Positions 26,028-34,240 of a stretch of 64,000 bases of DNA are shown here, one piece after another (position 1 is the first letter of the stretch; each line of letters starts with the position of its first letter). The stretch comes from Chryseobacterium sp. ERMR1:04 (GTDB lineage: Bacteria > Bacteroidota > Bacteroidia > Flavobacteriales > Weeksellaceae), in the NCBI RefSeq assembly GCF_001297705.1, contig NZ_LIRF01000003.1:620001-684000 (forward strand), written 5' to 3'. Below the pieces are notes generated by a model. The model worked only from the letters and a program-made list of their open reading frames with translations. It ran no database searches and had not been told where the DNA came from. A program made the position numbers and the translations under genes.

Positions 26028-26132
26028 AATTATAAACTCCCTCTTCTACCTCATAATTAATACACCCACTGCCTCGGATGTACCTGTACTCTATGCTATG
26101 ATTCTAAAAACAACAATTTAAATTTATTCAAA
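26028..26132 (+). repeat. Leader repeat, copy A
   Basis: About 105 bp upstream of the first secreted-protein gene aligns with 26976-27076. Shared blocks are CAATTATAA-CTCCCTCTT, TATAATTAAT-like, GATTCTAAAAA, CAATTTAAA and TTTATTCAAA. It probably carries the promoter and 5' UTR. Confidence 0.75.
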
Positions 26133-26882
26133 GTGAAAAAAAATCTTATTATTTTATGCCTAATGACTGTTTCGTCTTTAGCATATTCGCAAGTTGGCAT
26201 TAATACTCCAAACCCTCAAGGCACTTTCCACGTTGATGGAGCTAAAGACAATGCCGAAACAGGAACTCCTACTGCTACTCAACAAGCAAATGATTTTACC
26301 GTTACCAGTATAGGAAATGTGGGCGTTGGAACTACTGCTCCTTCCGCAAAGCTAGATGTAGTGGGTAATATAAAAATTACAGATGGGACTGAAGGAATTG
26401 GAAAAGTACTTGTTTCAGATATCAATGGTATAGCTTCTTGGCAAACCTCAACAGCAACAAAATCTCTTGTTTTAGCTACTATGGGTCTTGGTGCTAATAT
26501 TTCTACTGGTGGTTTAGCAGTTCAAACAGGAAGTTTCTTAACACTAGGACCAGGCAGGTGGCTTGTAATGACAACTCAACTCGTTAATCTAACTTCAATG
26601 TCTGGAGGTTGGTTCAATGTACGAAGTACATTTTCTGATTCGTCAATGAGTACGTCTATTTCTCCGGATATTGTTACGAACGGGACGCAAGGAAGATGGA
26701 TTAGTGGTATAATGAATTCCGGCACACGTTGGCATGTTATGAATGGTTCTTTAATCATTAACAACACATCGGGTGCAGATAAAACCTATTACTACTATGC
26801 ATTTACAGATACAACTGGTACTGTTGATACTTTTGGAGGTAGTTGGAGTGAAAACCAATTATATGCTTTACCAATAAATTAA
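26133..26882 (+). CDS. Secreted protein with VGINTPNP surface-protein start
   Basis: The 249-residue protein (GTG start) has a signal peptide ending AYSQ. The mature start QVGINTPNPQGTFHVDGA and the later GNVGVGTTAPSAKLDVVGNI are hallmarks of a large Bacteroidota family of exported, tail-fibre-like surface proteins. The C-terminal half is beta-rich (jelly-roll-like) with no T9SS domain, so its route and function are unknown. A paralogue with the same start is at 48489. A related ~100-bp leader also precedes the next gene. Confidence 0.7.
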   Translation: MKKNLIILCLMTVSSLAYSQVGINTPNPQGTFHVDGAKDNAETGTPTATQQANDFTVTSIGNVGVGTTAPSAKLDVVGNIKITDGTEGIGKVLVSDINGIASWQTSTATKSLVLATMGLGANISTGGLAVQTGSFLTLGPGRWLVMTTQLVNLTSMSGGWFNVRSTFSDSSMSTSISPDIVTNGTQGRWISGIMNSGTRWHVMNGSLIINNTSGADKTYYYYAFTDTTGTVDTFGGSWSENQLYALPIN

Positions 26883-26975
26883 AAACAATTTCATCCTTAA
26901 ATGCTTCATAAATTATACCCTCATAATTACAACTCGATTTATCGCTAACTAGGATTTAAAATTGATCAGACTAAA

Positions 26976-27076
26976 CAATTATAAGCTCCCTCTTTTATTT
27001 ATAATTAATGTTCCCATGTCTGATTTACCTTAGTCTATATAGGATTCTAAAAACCACAATTTAAAAATTTATTCAA
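26976..27076 (+). repeat. Leader repeat, copy B
   Basis: This copy aligns with 26028-26132 through to the start codon of the T9SS gene. It suggests a duplicated promoter and shared control. Confidence 0.75.
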
Positions 27077-27892
27077 ATGAAAAAAATATTATTTCTTGGC
27101 TTAACGCTACTCATGATGGGTAAAGCCTCTTCTCAAATTGTATACACTCCGGTTAATCCCAACTTTGAAATAGATCTTTCTCCTACAGGAGGAAGTGCAG
27201 CCAATCTCTTTCCCATTGATTTTAATAATGACGGAGCTGTAGATTTTAATTTCAGATGGGATGTTTTCAGCGCTGGAACATATTTTATGCATATCACGAG
27301 CTCTAATTCTTATAACCCAAATAATCAGGTAATGGGTTTGGGATCTTTTAACTCGTATGGAGTACCTTATGCAATGCCTCTAAATGTAGATACAATGATT
27401 GGTTCTTCATCTGCAGGATGGATTACCGAGCCACGAGGCCCTCTCATTGGAGACGGTGAGAGCTCCAACTTTTTAGGATTAGGTGATCGTTATATCGGAG
27501 TTAGATTCTTAGTGGCTGGACAATATTATTACGGTTGGGTTCTGGTCTCTTTTGCAACCAATAAGCTTACTATCAAATCGTATGCTTACCAAAACACTCC
27601 AAATGTAGCGATTGAAGCAGGAAATAAAGGAGGATCTTTAGGCGTTGAAGATCGTAATTTGACAGACAAAGTAAAGTTATATCCTAATCCCTCTACAGAA
27701 TTTGTAAAGCTATCTGGTTTGAAAGGAACGTCTCAATACAAAATTTACAATACCGAAGGCAGAATAATAAAAAGAGGTACTATTGATACTACGAATAACA
27801 AGATTATTGTATCAGAATTTGTTAATGGTACTTATGTATTGTCTGTTGAAAATAAAGATCAAAAAACCGAAATGAAATTCATGAAAAAATAA
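27077..27892 (+). CDS. Secreted protein with T9SS type A sorting domain
   Basis: The 271-residue protein has a signal peptide ending ASSQ. The beta-rich middle (about 20-185) contains the Asp/Asn-rich stretch PIDFNNDGAVDFNF. A type A T9SS sorting domain begins KLYPNPSTEFVKLSG near residue 200 and ends MKFMKK. It should be exported by the type IX system and attached or released at the cell surface. The middle domain has no known function. It shares a leader repeat with the gene before it. Confidence 0.82.
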   Translation: MKKILFLGLTLLMMGKASSQIVYTPVNPNFEIDLSPTGGSAANLFPIDFNNDGAVDFNFRWDVFSAGTYFMHITSSNSYNPNNQVMGLGSFNSYGVPYAMPLNVDTMIGSSSAGWITEPRGPLIGDGESSNFLGLGDRYIGVRFLVAGQYYYGWVLVSFATNKLTIKSYAYQNTPNVAIEAGNKGGSLGVEDRNLTDKVKLYPNPSTEFVKLSGLKGTSQYKIYNTEGRIIKRGTIDTTNNKIIVSEFVNGTYVLSVENKDQKTEMKFMKK

Positions 27893-27914
27893 TTTATCCC
27901 TCATTCAAGGTCAA

Positions 27915-27979
27915 CTACAAAACATGCTCCCTCGTGTTTGTCCGATATTTTTTTAGCTGAAAAGGGAGCTGTTTTGTAG
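27915..27979. repeat. Long inverted repeat after the T9SS gene
   Basis: The arms 27915-27932 and 27963-27979 pair over 17 bp with one bulge. The 30-nt loop contains T7. It may act as a terminator or be a mobile-repeat remnant. Confidence 0.6.
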
Positions 27980-28083
27980 ATATTGCAGTTATAACAAAAT
28001 TTGTGTTTAGTGTTTTTGTTTCTATAATCAGAGTTTCTCTCGTTTTTTCATCGCGCGAGAAACCTGTTATAGTAATCCCAGAG

Positions 28084-28109
28084 ACCTTCGCTCATTATTG
28101 AGCGGAGGT
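28084..28109 (+). terminator. Hairpin with T-rich tail
   Basis: An 11-bp stem with one G-T pair (28084-28094 with 28099-28109) is followed by TTTTCTG. It may end the plus-strand transcript. Confidence 0.55.
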
Positions 28110-28182
28110 TTTCTGCTTAATATCTTCAAACAAATACCTCCGAAGATGTCAGGAAGTCATCAACCTGTTTTAAGAATAATAA

Positions 28183-28213
28183 AAAAGCTGTCCGACTTAG
28201 TCAAACAGCTTTT
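28183..28213 (-). terminator. Terminator after APC permease
   Basis: A 14-bp stem with two wobble pairs (28183-28196 with 28200-28213) has a 3-nt loop and a T-rich tail on the minus strand. Confidence 0.82.
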
Positions 28214-28224
28214 GAAATTTATTC

Positions 28225-29634
28225 TTACGTTCTATTTTTTCGATTGATAAAATAATATACCGGAAGTCCGAGAAGAACCATTACAAATCCGGGCCAGGTA
28301 TATTGTTGTTTGTAAATTAAAAGTAAAATACAGAAACCAGATCCTATCAACAAATACACAATTGGAGTAATTGGATATAGCCAGGTTTTATAAGGCCTTT
28401 CTAAATCCGGTTGTTTGAATCTTAAATAAATAACTCCGAAAACGGTAATCATGTAGAATAAAACAATTACAAAAGAAATCATATCCAAAAGATTTCCGTA
28501 CTGTCCGCTCAAACATAAAAGGGAAGCCCAAACTCCCTGCATCCATAAAGCGTTGGCAGGAACTTCATTTTTATTATTTTTTTCGGCTTGTTTAAAAAAC
28601 ATTCCGTCTTTTGCCATCGTCTGGAAAACTCTTGCGCCTGCTAAGATGAGTCCGTTGTTACATCCAAATGTAGAAACCATTACCAAAATAGCAATAATTA
28701 CGGTTCCTGCACTTCCAAAAATATTGTGTGAAGCGGCAACCGCTACTCTATCATTTCCCGCAAAAGCAATCGCGTCTCTGTCTAAAGCATTCAGATAAAC
28801 ATAATTTACGGCGATATATAAAATCATTACAGCAGAAGTTCCGTAGATCATAGATTTTACAACATTCTTTTTAGGATTCTCTATTTCCCCTGAAACAAAA
28901 GTCACACTTTCCCAAGCTACCGAACTGAAAACAGAACCTACCATGGCTGCTGCAATTCCGCCCAACAAAGTCATTCCGCCAATCGGCTGCCAACCTTCCT
29001 TAAGAAAATTACCGCTGATATCTTTTTTAAGATTGTTAAAAGAATCATATCCGAAATTGAAGTTCTCTGCTAAATGGGAAAAATCAACCAAAATAAATCC
29101 GGCCGCTATTAAACCCAACAAGGCAATAATCTTTGATCCTGTAAAAATATTTTGCAATATCTTTCCGCTTTCGACACCTCTTGTGTTGATGTAGGTAAGT
29201 AAAACAATAATGGCGATGGCTAATATCTGAATCCAGGTGATTTTAAATTCTCCACTTTGGAAGATTGGAGCCGCATCATTAAGCGAAGGAACCAAATATG
29301 CAGTGAACTTCCCGAATGCCATGGCCACTGCAGCGATGGTACCCGTCTGAATTACCGTAAATAATCCCCAGCCATACAGAAACCCCATCTTCTTACCGAA
29401 GATCTCTTTAAGGTACGTATATTGACCTCCCGCCTTTGGATATAATGCCGAAAGCTCTCCATAGCTTATGGCTGCTGCCACTGTCATGATTCCTGTGATG
29501 ACCCAGACTACGATCATCCAATATCCTGATCCGAGGTTCCGCATCATGTCTGCACTTACAATGAAGATCCCACTTCCGATCATGGAACCCATTACCAGCA
29601 TGATGGCATCCCAAAGTTTTAATTTTTTTTGCAT
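28225..29634 (-). CDS. APC family amino-acid permease
   Basis: The 469-residue inner-membrane transporter has about 12 hydrophobic helices. The APC signature GSMIGSGIFIVSADM is at residues 16-30, and the second consensus lies around SSVAWESVTFVSGEIENPKK. It most resembles the LAT/APC subgroup that moves amino acids by exchange or with protons; the substrate is unknown. The ATG at 29634 is preferred over a TTG at 29640. It is monocistronic, with its own -7 box and terminator. Confidence 0.88.
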   Translation of the reverse strand: MQKKLKLWDAIMLVMGSMIGSGIFIVSADMMRNLGSGYWMIVVWVITGIMTVAAAISYGELSALYPKAGGQYTYLKEIFGKKMGFLYGWGLFTVIQTGTIAAVAMAFGKFTAYLVPSLNDAAPIFQSGEFKITWIQILAIAIIVLLTYINTRGVESGKILQNIFTGSKIIALLGLIAAGFILVDFSHLAENFNFGYDSFNNLKKDISGNFLKEGWQPIGGMTLLGGIAAAMVGSVFSSVAWESVTFVSGEIENPKKNVVKSMIYGTSAVMILYIAVNYVYLNALDRDAIAFAGNDRVAVAASHNIFGSAGTVIIAILVMVSTFGCNNGLILAGARVFQTMAKDGMFFKQAEKNNKNEVPANALWMQGVWASLLCLSGQYGNLLDMISFVIVLFYMITVFGVIYLRFKQPDLERPYKTWLYPITPIVYLLIGSGFCILLLIYKQQYTWPGFVMVLLGLPVYYFINRKNRT

Positions 29635-29650
29635 AGTCAAGTATAGGCGT

Positions 29651-29658
29651 CAAATATA
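29651..29658 (-). promoter_or_regulatory. -7 box of the APC permease
   Basis: The minus strand reads TATATTTG (TAnnTTTG), 16 nt before the ATG. Confidence 0.6.
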
Positions 29659-29754
29659 AATAAATATGTGGTTCGTTTCGGATTTTGATTAAAATTTCGA
29701 TAGAAACCTGTTTTTTATCAATTTTTTAACGATTTATGATTCAATTTTTATTAG

Positions 29755-29762
29755 TATTTTTG
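29755..29762 (+). promoter_or_regulatory. -7 box of the DUF4920 gene
   Basis: TATTTTTG (TAnnTTTG) lies 15 nt before the ATG at 29778. This argues that the upstream in-frame ATG at 29736 is not the start. Confidence 0.6.
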
Positions 29763-29777
29763 GAAAAATTATTAAAA

Positions 29778-30287
29778 ATGAAATTCAAAGCTATAGTATT
29801 TGCAGTTGCGGTAAGCGTTTCAACGCTGGCTTTTGCACAAGAAGGAAAGAAAATGGGTCCTCCTGCAGGAAATGCAATCGTTGGGGATACTTACGGGAGC
29901 ACATTAGCTTCTGGGACTGAATCTAAGGCAATCTCCGTTGACAAACTAAGCAAAAAACTTAAAAAAGAGAATAAAAAAGTAGAAAACGTTGCGATAAAAG
30001 GAAAAGTAGTTGATGTTTGCGATAAAAAAGGATGTTGGCTAACGATCCAAACTGAAGATAATTCGCAGTTCTTCGTAAAGATGAAAGATTATGCGTTTTT
30101 TGTTCCAACCGCTTTGAAAGGTAAAACGGTTGTATTGGACGGAAGTGCAGAAAGAAAAGTAACTTCTATTGACGAGCAGAAACATTATGCAGAAGATGCT
30201 AAAAAACCTCAAGCTGAAATTGACGCCATCACTACTCCAAAAGAAGAGATCAGATTTGTAGCTAACGGAATTAAAGTTGTGAACTAA
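29778..30287 (+). CDS. DUF4920 domain protein, exported
   Basis: The 169-residue protein has a signal peptide (MKFKAIVFAVAVSVSTLAFA). The mature part carries KGKVVDVCDKKGCWLTIQTE and later DYAFFVPTALKGKTVVLDG, the DUF4920 core, which resembles small OB-like domains. The two Cys in VCDKKGCW could bind a ligand or form a disulfide. The function is unknown. The upstream ATG at 29736 would precede the -7 box and is rejected. Confidence 0.8.
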   Translation: MKFKAIVFAVAVSVSTLAFAQEGKKMGPPAGNAIVGDTYGSTLASGTESKAISVDKLSKKLKKENKKVENVAIKGKVVDVCDKKGCWLTIQTEDNSQFFVKMKDYAFFVPTALKGKTVVLDGSAERKVTSIDEQKHYAEDAKKPQAEIDAITTPKEEIRFVANGIKVVN

Positions 30288-30324
30288 TCATCTTTGTCAT
30301 TCTGAACGAAACGATATAAAAAAC

Positions 30325-30354
30325 AAAAGCGGAACAATTTCTTGTTCCGCTTTT
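30325..30354. terminator. Bidirectional terminator
   Basis: A perfect 13-bp stem (30325-30337 with 30342-30354) has T-rich tails on both strands. It serves the convergent DUF4920 and M14 peptidase genes. Confidence 0.9.
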
Positions 30355-30355
30355 T

Positions 30356-31465
30356 TTAGTCTTCTATTTTGAATTCTGCGACAGCATCCAATTTCGGATA
30401 TTTAGTTGCAGAAATAAATTTCTTTCCAGTACAGTCGATTTCTAGCCAACCCTTTTTTTTCTTCACATCTCCCACCTCCATCACAAAAGGAACAAAAGAT
30501 ATTTCGTCGTTCCCTTCCTCTATGATTTCTCGATACTGAACCGCCACATCTAAAATACATTCATGATCTGTATTTAGTTTTACATTTCTGTAAATAATAT
30601 CATAATGTGTTTCCTGGTTTTCGGGAATCTCTAAATACGTTTCCCAACCTGTCGTATCAGAATTTAATTCGCTTATTGCTTTTAGTGCATAGTACAATGC
30701 AATCGTATAATATTTTCTTGTTCCTTTTCTCGTATAGTCCTCTGCGAAATGTCCGCCTTCAAATAAAATCGTAGGCATTCCCGCTTTGATGAAATTATCA
30801 CCCGTGGAAGTTGGATAAAATTCATCTGAATATCTACCAATTTGATTGGGGATTAATTCTTTCAGATGATGATAAACTTCAGCAATTACCGCCATGCATT
30901 TTTTTCTGTTCTCCGTTACTGTTCGTTCTACATTTTCAGAAGGCGCCAAAAATGAAAGTGTAGCGGGATGAACTCCATCTGTTGTAAAGATTGTTCTCTG
31001 CTCATGCAAGTTCAAAGCGTAATCATATTTCTTTGAAGCCACTGCATTTTTAAGAAATTTAATTTCTTTACTCGCCTCGTTATGAAAATCTCTATTAAGA
31101 TCAATATCCGAAGCATTCAATCTTGTCCATCTTTCGGAACCGTCCGGATTTAGCATAAAAATAAAATCGAGTTTAATCTTACTAAAAAGTTCGTCTTTTA
31201 ATTCAGGTGCTTTTTCTAATGTTGCTAATAAATCCAATAGGGCATGAGTAGCGTTCGATTCATTTCCATGCATCTGCGACCAAGCAAGAATATTAATATT
31301 TCCTGTTCCGAGGCTTAGCATATAAATAGGTTTCTCTAAATACGATTTTCCGATCTCCTGAATATAATCGGCGAGATTGGCCTGTAGGTAAGAAAATAAT
31401 TTTTCAGGGGAAATATAGCGATTAGGAAAATTAGAGTTTTCTAAATAGATGTGTTCAAAATTCAT
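30356..31465 (-). CDS. M14 family zinc carboxypeptidase-like protein
   Basis: The 369-residue cytoplasmic-looking protein lacks a signal peptide. The zinc motif HGNES (HxxE) is near residue 66, the ALNLHEQRT segment supplies the third ligand, and LNPDGSERWTR with DLNRDF supplies the substrate-binding Arg region. The late FEGGHFAED probably holds the catalytic Glu. This fits M14 metallocarboxypeptidases or succinylglutamate-desuccinylase-like relatives; the substrate is unknown. I chose the ATG at 31465 (MNFEHIYLEN) over a TTG at 31489. Confidence 0.82.
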   Translation of the reverse strand: MNFEHIYLENSNFPNRYISPEKLFSYLQANLADYIQEIGKSYLEKPIYMLSLGTGNINILAWSQMHGNESNATHALLDLLATLEKAPELKDELFSKIKLDFIFMLNPDGSERWTRLNASDIDLNRDFHNEASKEIKFLKNAVASKKYDYALNLHEQRTIFTTDGVHPATLSFLAPSENVERTVTENRKKCMAVIAEVYHHLKELIPNQIGRYSDEFYPTSTGDNFIKAGMPTILFEGGHFAEDYTRKGTRKYYTIALYYALKAISELNSDTTGWETYLEIPENQETHYDIIYRNVKLNTDHECILDVAVQYREIIEEGNDEISFVPFVMEVGDVKKKKGWLEIDCTGKKFISATKYPKLDAVAEFKIED

Positions 31466-32188
31466 TGTGCAATAATTTACAAGAGTCAAATTTAACCAAT
31501 TTCAGTCAAAAAATAAAATTAACATTTGTAAATAGAATAAACAACGCTTATTGCCAAAATGTCGGTGGATAAAATTGTGGATTACATATAATTCAACAAC
31601 ACATGTTCAATTAATTGAAAAGCAATAAGTTATGTAGCTTATCTCAATGATAGTTTGAAGTTTACTTGAAGTGGCTAATTGTCTATTTATCAGTATTTGA
31701 GCATAATATAATTAAACATCTACAGTGTGGATAAATACTCACAAAATTACTATATACAAATGTAAACTAACCGAATTTTGAAGTTTACTGATTATTTTCT
31801 ATCCTCAATTTATGATTGAATTTAGAAATGTAATTCTAATTTAAGTCCAATGGGATCCACTCATAAAAGCTAACTTAATCCAGCTAAAAACCGGTATTTA
31901 ATCAGTATTTAAAGTACATATTACAATAGTAAACTCCCTATTTATGCTTATTTACACTTACTTACCTAGACTTATGGCCAGATCCTACTATTTACAAATG
32001 AAACTTAACAAAAATAGCTTTATTAGTCAATTAACCGAAATAATTACCGCTGAACTTACTAATAAGTTATTGACTTTTTTGTGAATATCTGTCGAAAAAT
32101 GAAAAACAGTCCGTGGAAAACATTTTTACAAATCTAGAAACCAGAATTTACATCATTGTAACTAACTATTTAATAAGGCGTTATACTA
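31466..32188. other. Large AT-rich control region with DnaA-like boxes
   Basis: No gene is seen. On the minus strand a perfect DnaA consensus TTATCCACA lies at 31726-31734. Three one-mismatch boxes in the same orientation lie at 31564-31572, 31576-31584 and near 32112-32120. Scattered single copies of the TTTACATTTGTA motif or its reverse occur at about 31521, 31755-31766 and 31991, with a variant at 32147-32161. The role is unknown. Confidence 0.55.
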
Positions 32189-32268
32189 TTTACATTTGTA
32201 TTGCCTAATCGTTTACATTTGTACATTATCAAGGTTTGCATTTGTAAATTTAATTATTTACATTTGTA
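32189..32268 (+). promoter_or_regulatory. Four evenly spaced TTTACATTTGTA operator-like repeats
   Basis: Copies are at 32189-32200, 32212-32223, 32235-32246 (one change, TTTGCATTTGTA) and 32257-32268, with starts 23, 23 and 22 bp apart. TTACA and TGTAA form a dyad. The last copy ends 21 bp before the ATG of the HTH regulator, as expected for autoregulation. Confidence 0.85.
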
Positions 32269-32289
32269 ACGTAATTGAAAGCTTATAAT

Positions 32290-32835
32290 ATGAGTTTAAA
32301 CGAAAGAATTTCAAAAGTTATAGAGTATTCTAATCTTACTCCTTCCGAATTTGCAGATGAGATAGATGTTCAGCGTTCTTCTATTTCGCATATTACTTCG
32401 GGAAGAAATAAGCCTTCATTAGAATTCATCATCAAAATAAAATCGAGTTTTCCAGAAATATTATGGGATTGGTTGGTCACCGGGGAAGGCGAAATGTTGA
32501 AATCAGATCTACCCGAAACAAGTGAAGTTTTGGAAAAAGAAGACCTCTTTGAAGAAGAAAAATCGAAGCCTACTTCCCTTCCGGATCTTTTTACAATGAT
32601 GAATAAAGATGAAGATTTTGGAGCCAACGAAACAGAAATTGATGACCCAAAAGAGAGCCCTCGAGAATCATTTATAGCGCCCCAAAGTACTGCTCAGGAA
32701 AAAATATCCGATTCTCCGCGATTAGAGAAATCAAAAGATCAAATCATTAGTGAAGCTATTGGAAATCAGACCAATAAGATAAAAAGAATTGTCTTGTTCT
32801 ATGAAAACGGAAAATTTGAAAGTTTTGAGCCCTAA
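32290..32835 (+). CDS. Cro/CI-type helix-turn-helix regulator
   Basis: The 181-residue protein has an N-terminal XRE HTH (about 1-60, including LTPSEFADEIDVQRSSISHI and SGRNKPS) that binds DNA. An acidic linker (about 70-150) and a conserved basic/hydrophobic end, IKRIVLFYENGKFESF, follow. Such proteins are widespread in Flavobacteriia. The start is the ATG at 32290; a TTG at 32275 lies too close to the last operator-like repeat. It is likely autoregulated by the repeat array. Its 3' half is repeated downstream in decayed form. Confidence 0.85.
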   Translation: MSLNERISKVIEYSNLTPSEFADEIDVQRSSISHITSGRNKPSLEFIIKIKSSFPEILWDWLVTGEGEMLKSDLPETSEVLEKEDLFEEEKSKPTSLPDLFTMMNKDEDFGANETEIDDPKESPRESFIAPQSTAQEKISDSPRLEKSKDQIISEAIGNQTNKIKRIVLFYENGKFESFEP

Positions 32836-32885
32836 AAGGCCAAATCAAAGAAAATAAGCAGAGCAAAATATATTTAATGACAAAA

Positions 32886-34010
32886 AATCAAAGCCTACTT
32901 CCCTTTCGAATCATTTTATAATGACGAATAAAGATGAAGATTTGAGCATCAAAAAAGGGTTTTTGAGAACCTTTTATAGCGTACAAAGTACTGTTTCGGA
33001 TAAAATATCCCATTCTCCTCGATTAGAAAAACAAACACATAAATCATTAACTAAAATACTGTAAATCAAACCAGTACAATACAACTCATTGTTTCATCCT
33101 TCGAAATAGAAATTTTAAAGTTTTAAGCCCTAAAACACCAAATTCAAGAAAATAATCATGCTAATAATATTTGGAAAAGAGAACTTAAAACCTAATTTCT
33201 CCTTTTAAATCCTTTTATTATGATGAATAAAAAGAAAAATTTGGCTACCAATAATGCGGAAATTGAAACCTTAAAAAGAGTTATCAAAAACCTTTTATAG
33301 TGTTCTAAAAACCTAATCAAAGGATAAGAATTCGACTAAAAAATATAGGAAAAAAGAAATAAATTGCTCATTTTACCTTCCATATCTTTTTATAATGATG
33401 AACAAAAATGGAGATTTTTCCACCAATAATACAGAAATTGAAGTCTCGAAAAAGGTCTTTTTTAGTGTTTAAAAACCTAATCGAAGGATAAAAATCCAGC
33501 TAAAAAACATAGGAAAAGAGAAATAAAATGCTCATTTTACCTTCCCTATCTTTTTATAATGATGAATAAAAAGGAAAATTTTAGCGAAATTGAAGTTCAA
33601 AAACTGCTCTAGAGAAGCTTTTATAATGTCCTAAAAACCTAATCAAAGGATAAAAATCTGGCTAAAAAACATTTGGAAAAGAGAAATATAATCCTCATTT
33701 TACCTTCCGTATCTTTTTGCAATGATGAAAAAAGATGGAGATTTTTCCACCAATAATTCAGAAATTGAGCACTCAAAAGAGGACTCTCAGGAACCTTTTA
33801 TAGCGCACTAGATACTACTTTGAGAAAAATATCCGATTCTCAGCGATTAGAAAAATCCAGTAATTAAAATACTTTTAATGCATTGAAAAACAGTCTAATA
33901 TAATAGAATTATTGTTTTAGTCTACAAAAATGGAAAACTTGAAAATTTTTAGCCTAAAAAACCTGATCAAAGAAAATGATCAGGCTAAAAAATATTTGAA
34001 GAAGAAAACT
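32886..34010 (+). pseudogene. Tandem array of decayed copies of the HTH gene's 3' half
   Basis: Five degenerate units follow, starting near 32886, 33184, 33360, 33525 and 33688. Each aligns with the gene from about 32562 (ACTTCCCTT...AATGATGAATAAAGATGAAG) onward. The first and last units retain more of the gene (ATATCCxATTCTC, GCGATTAGA). The middle three are about 165-175 bp and share an internal deletion from the TTTATAGYG block to AAAAACCTAATC. All frames are broken. It explains the 1.4-kb gene-free stretch. Confidence 0.8.
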
Positions 34011-34192
34011 AAAGCTATTGCTTTATATTTTTCAGCTATTACGATTAAAATGATTTACTCATTTCATTGCTTTTTCAAGGTTATACAACTAAGTTACAAA
34101 AAGAATAATTAATTCACAATATAAATTAAATTTTATTAAATCTATATTATCATATTCTGAAATTTGCTGTCTATTTTCAATATAAAATCAAA

Positions 34193-34223
34193 AAAATACC
34201 TCCCAGCTATTGGAAGGTATTTT
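34193..34223 (-). terminator. Terminator after proline dehydrogenase
   Basis: A stem of 9 bp (34193-34201 with 34215-34223) extends by two G-C pairs past a bulge. T7 follows on the minus strand. Confidence 0.75.
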
Positions 34224-34240
34224 GTATCTAAAGTATCAAC

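Noticed and set aside
31564..32268. Chromosomal origin of replication
   Set aside because: DnaA-like boxes and iteron-like repeats are present, but gene orientation does not switch here; both sides read mostly leftward. I kept the boxes as an observation only.
32189..32268. CRISPR array
   Set aside because: The repeated unit is only 12 bp with about 11-bp gaps and no cas genes, unlike any CRISPR layout.
33930..34112. 60-codon plus-strand open frame after the repeat array
   Set aside because: Its start aligns with the decayed 3' end of the HTH gene (GAAAACTTGAAAATTTTTAGCC), so it is a chance frame in the last degenerate unit.
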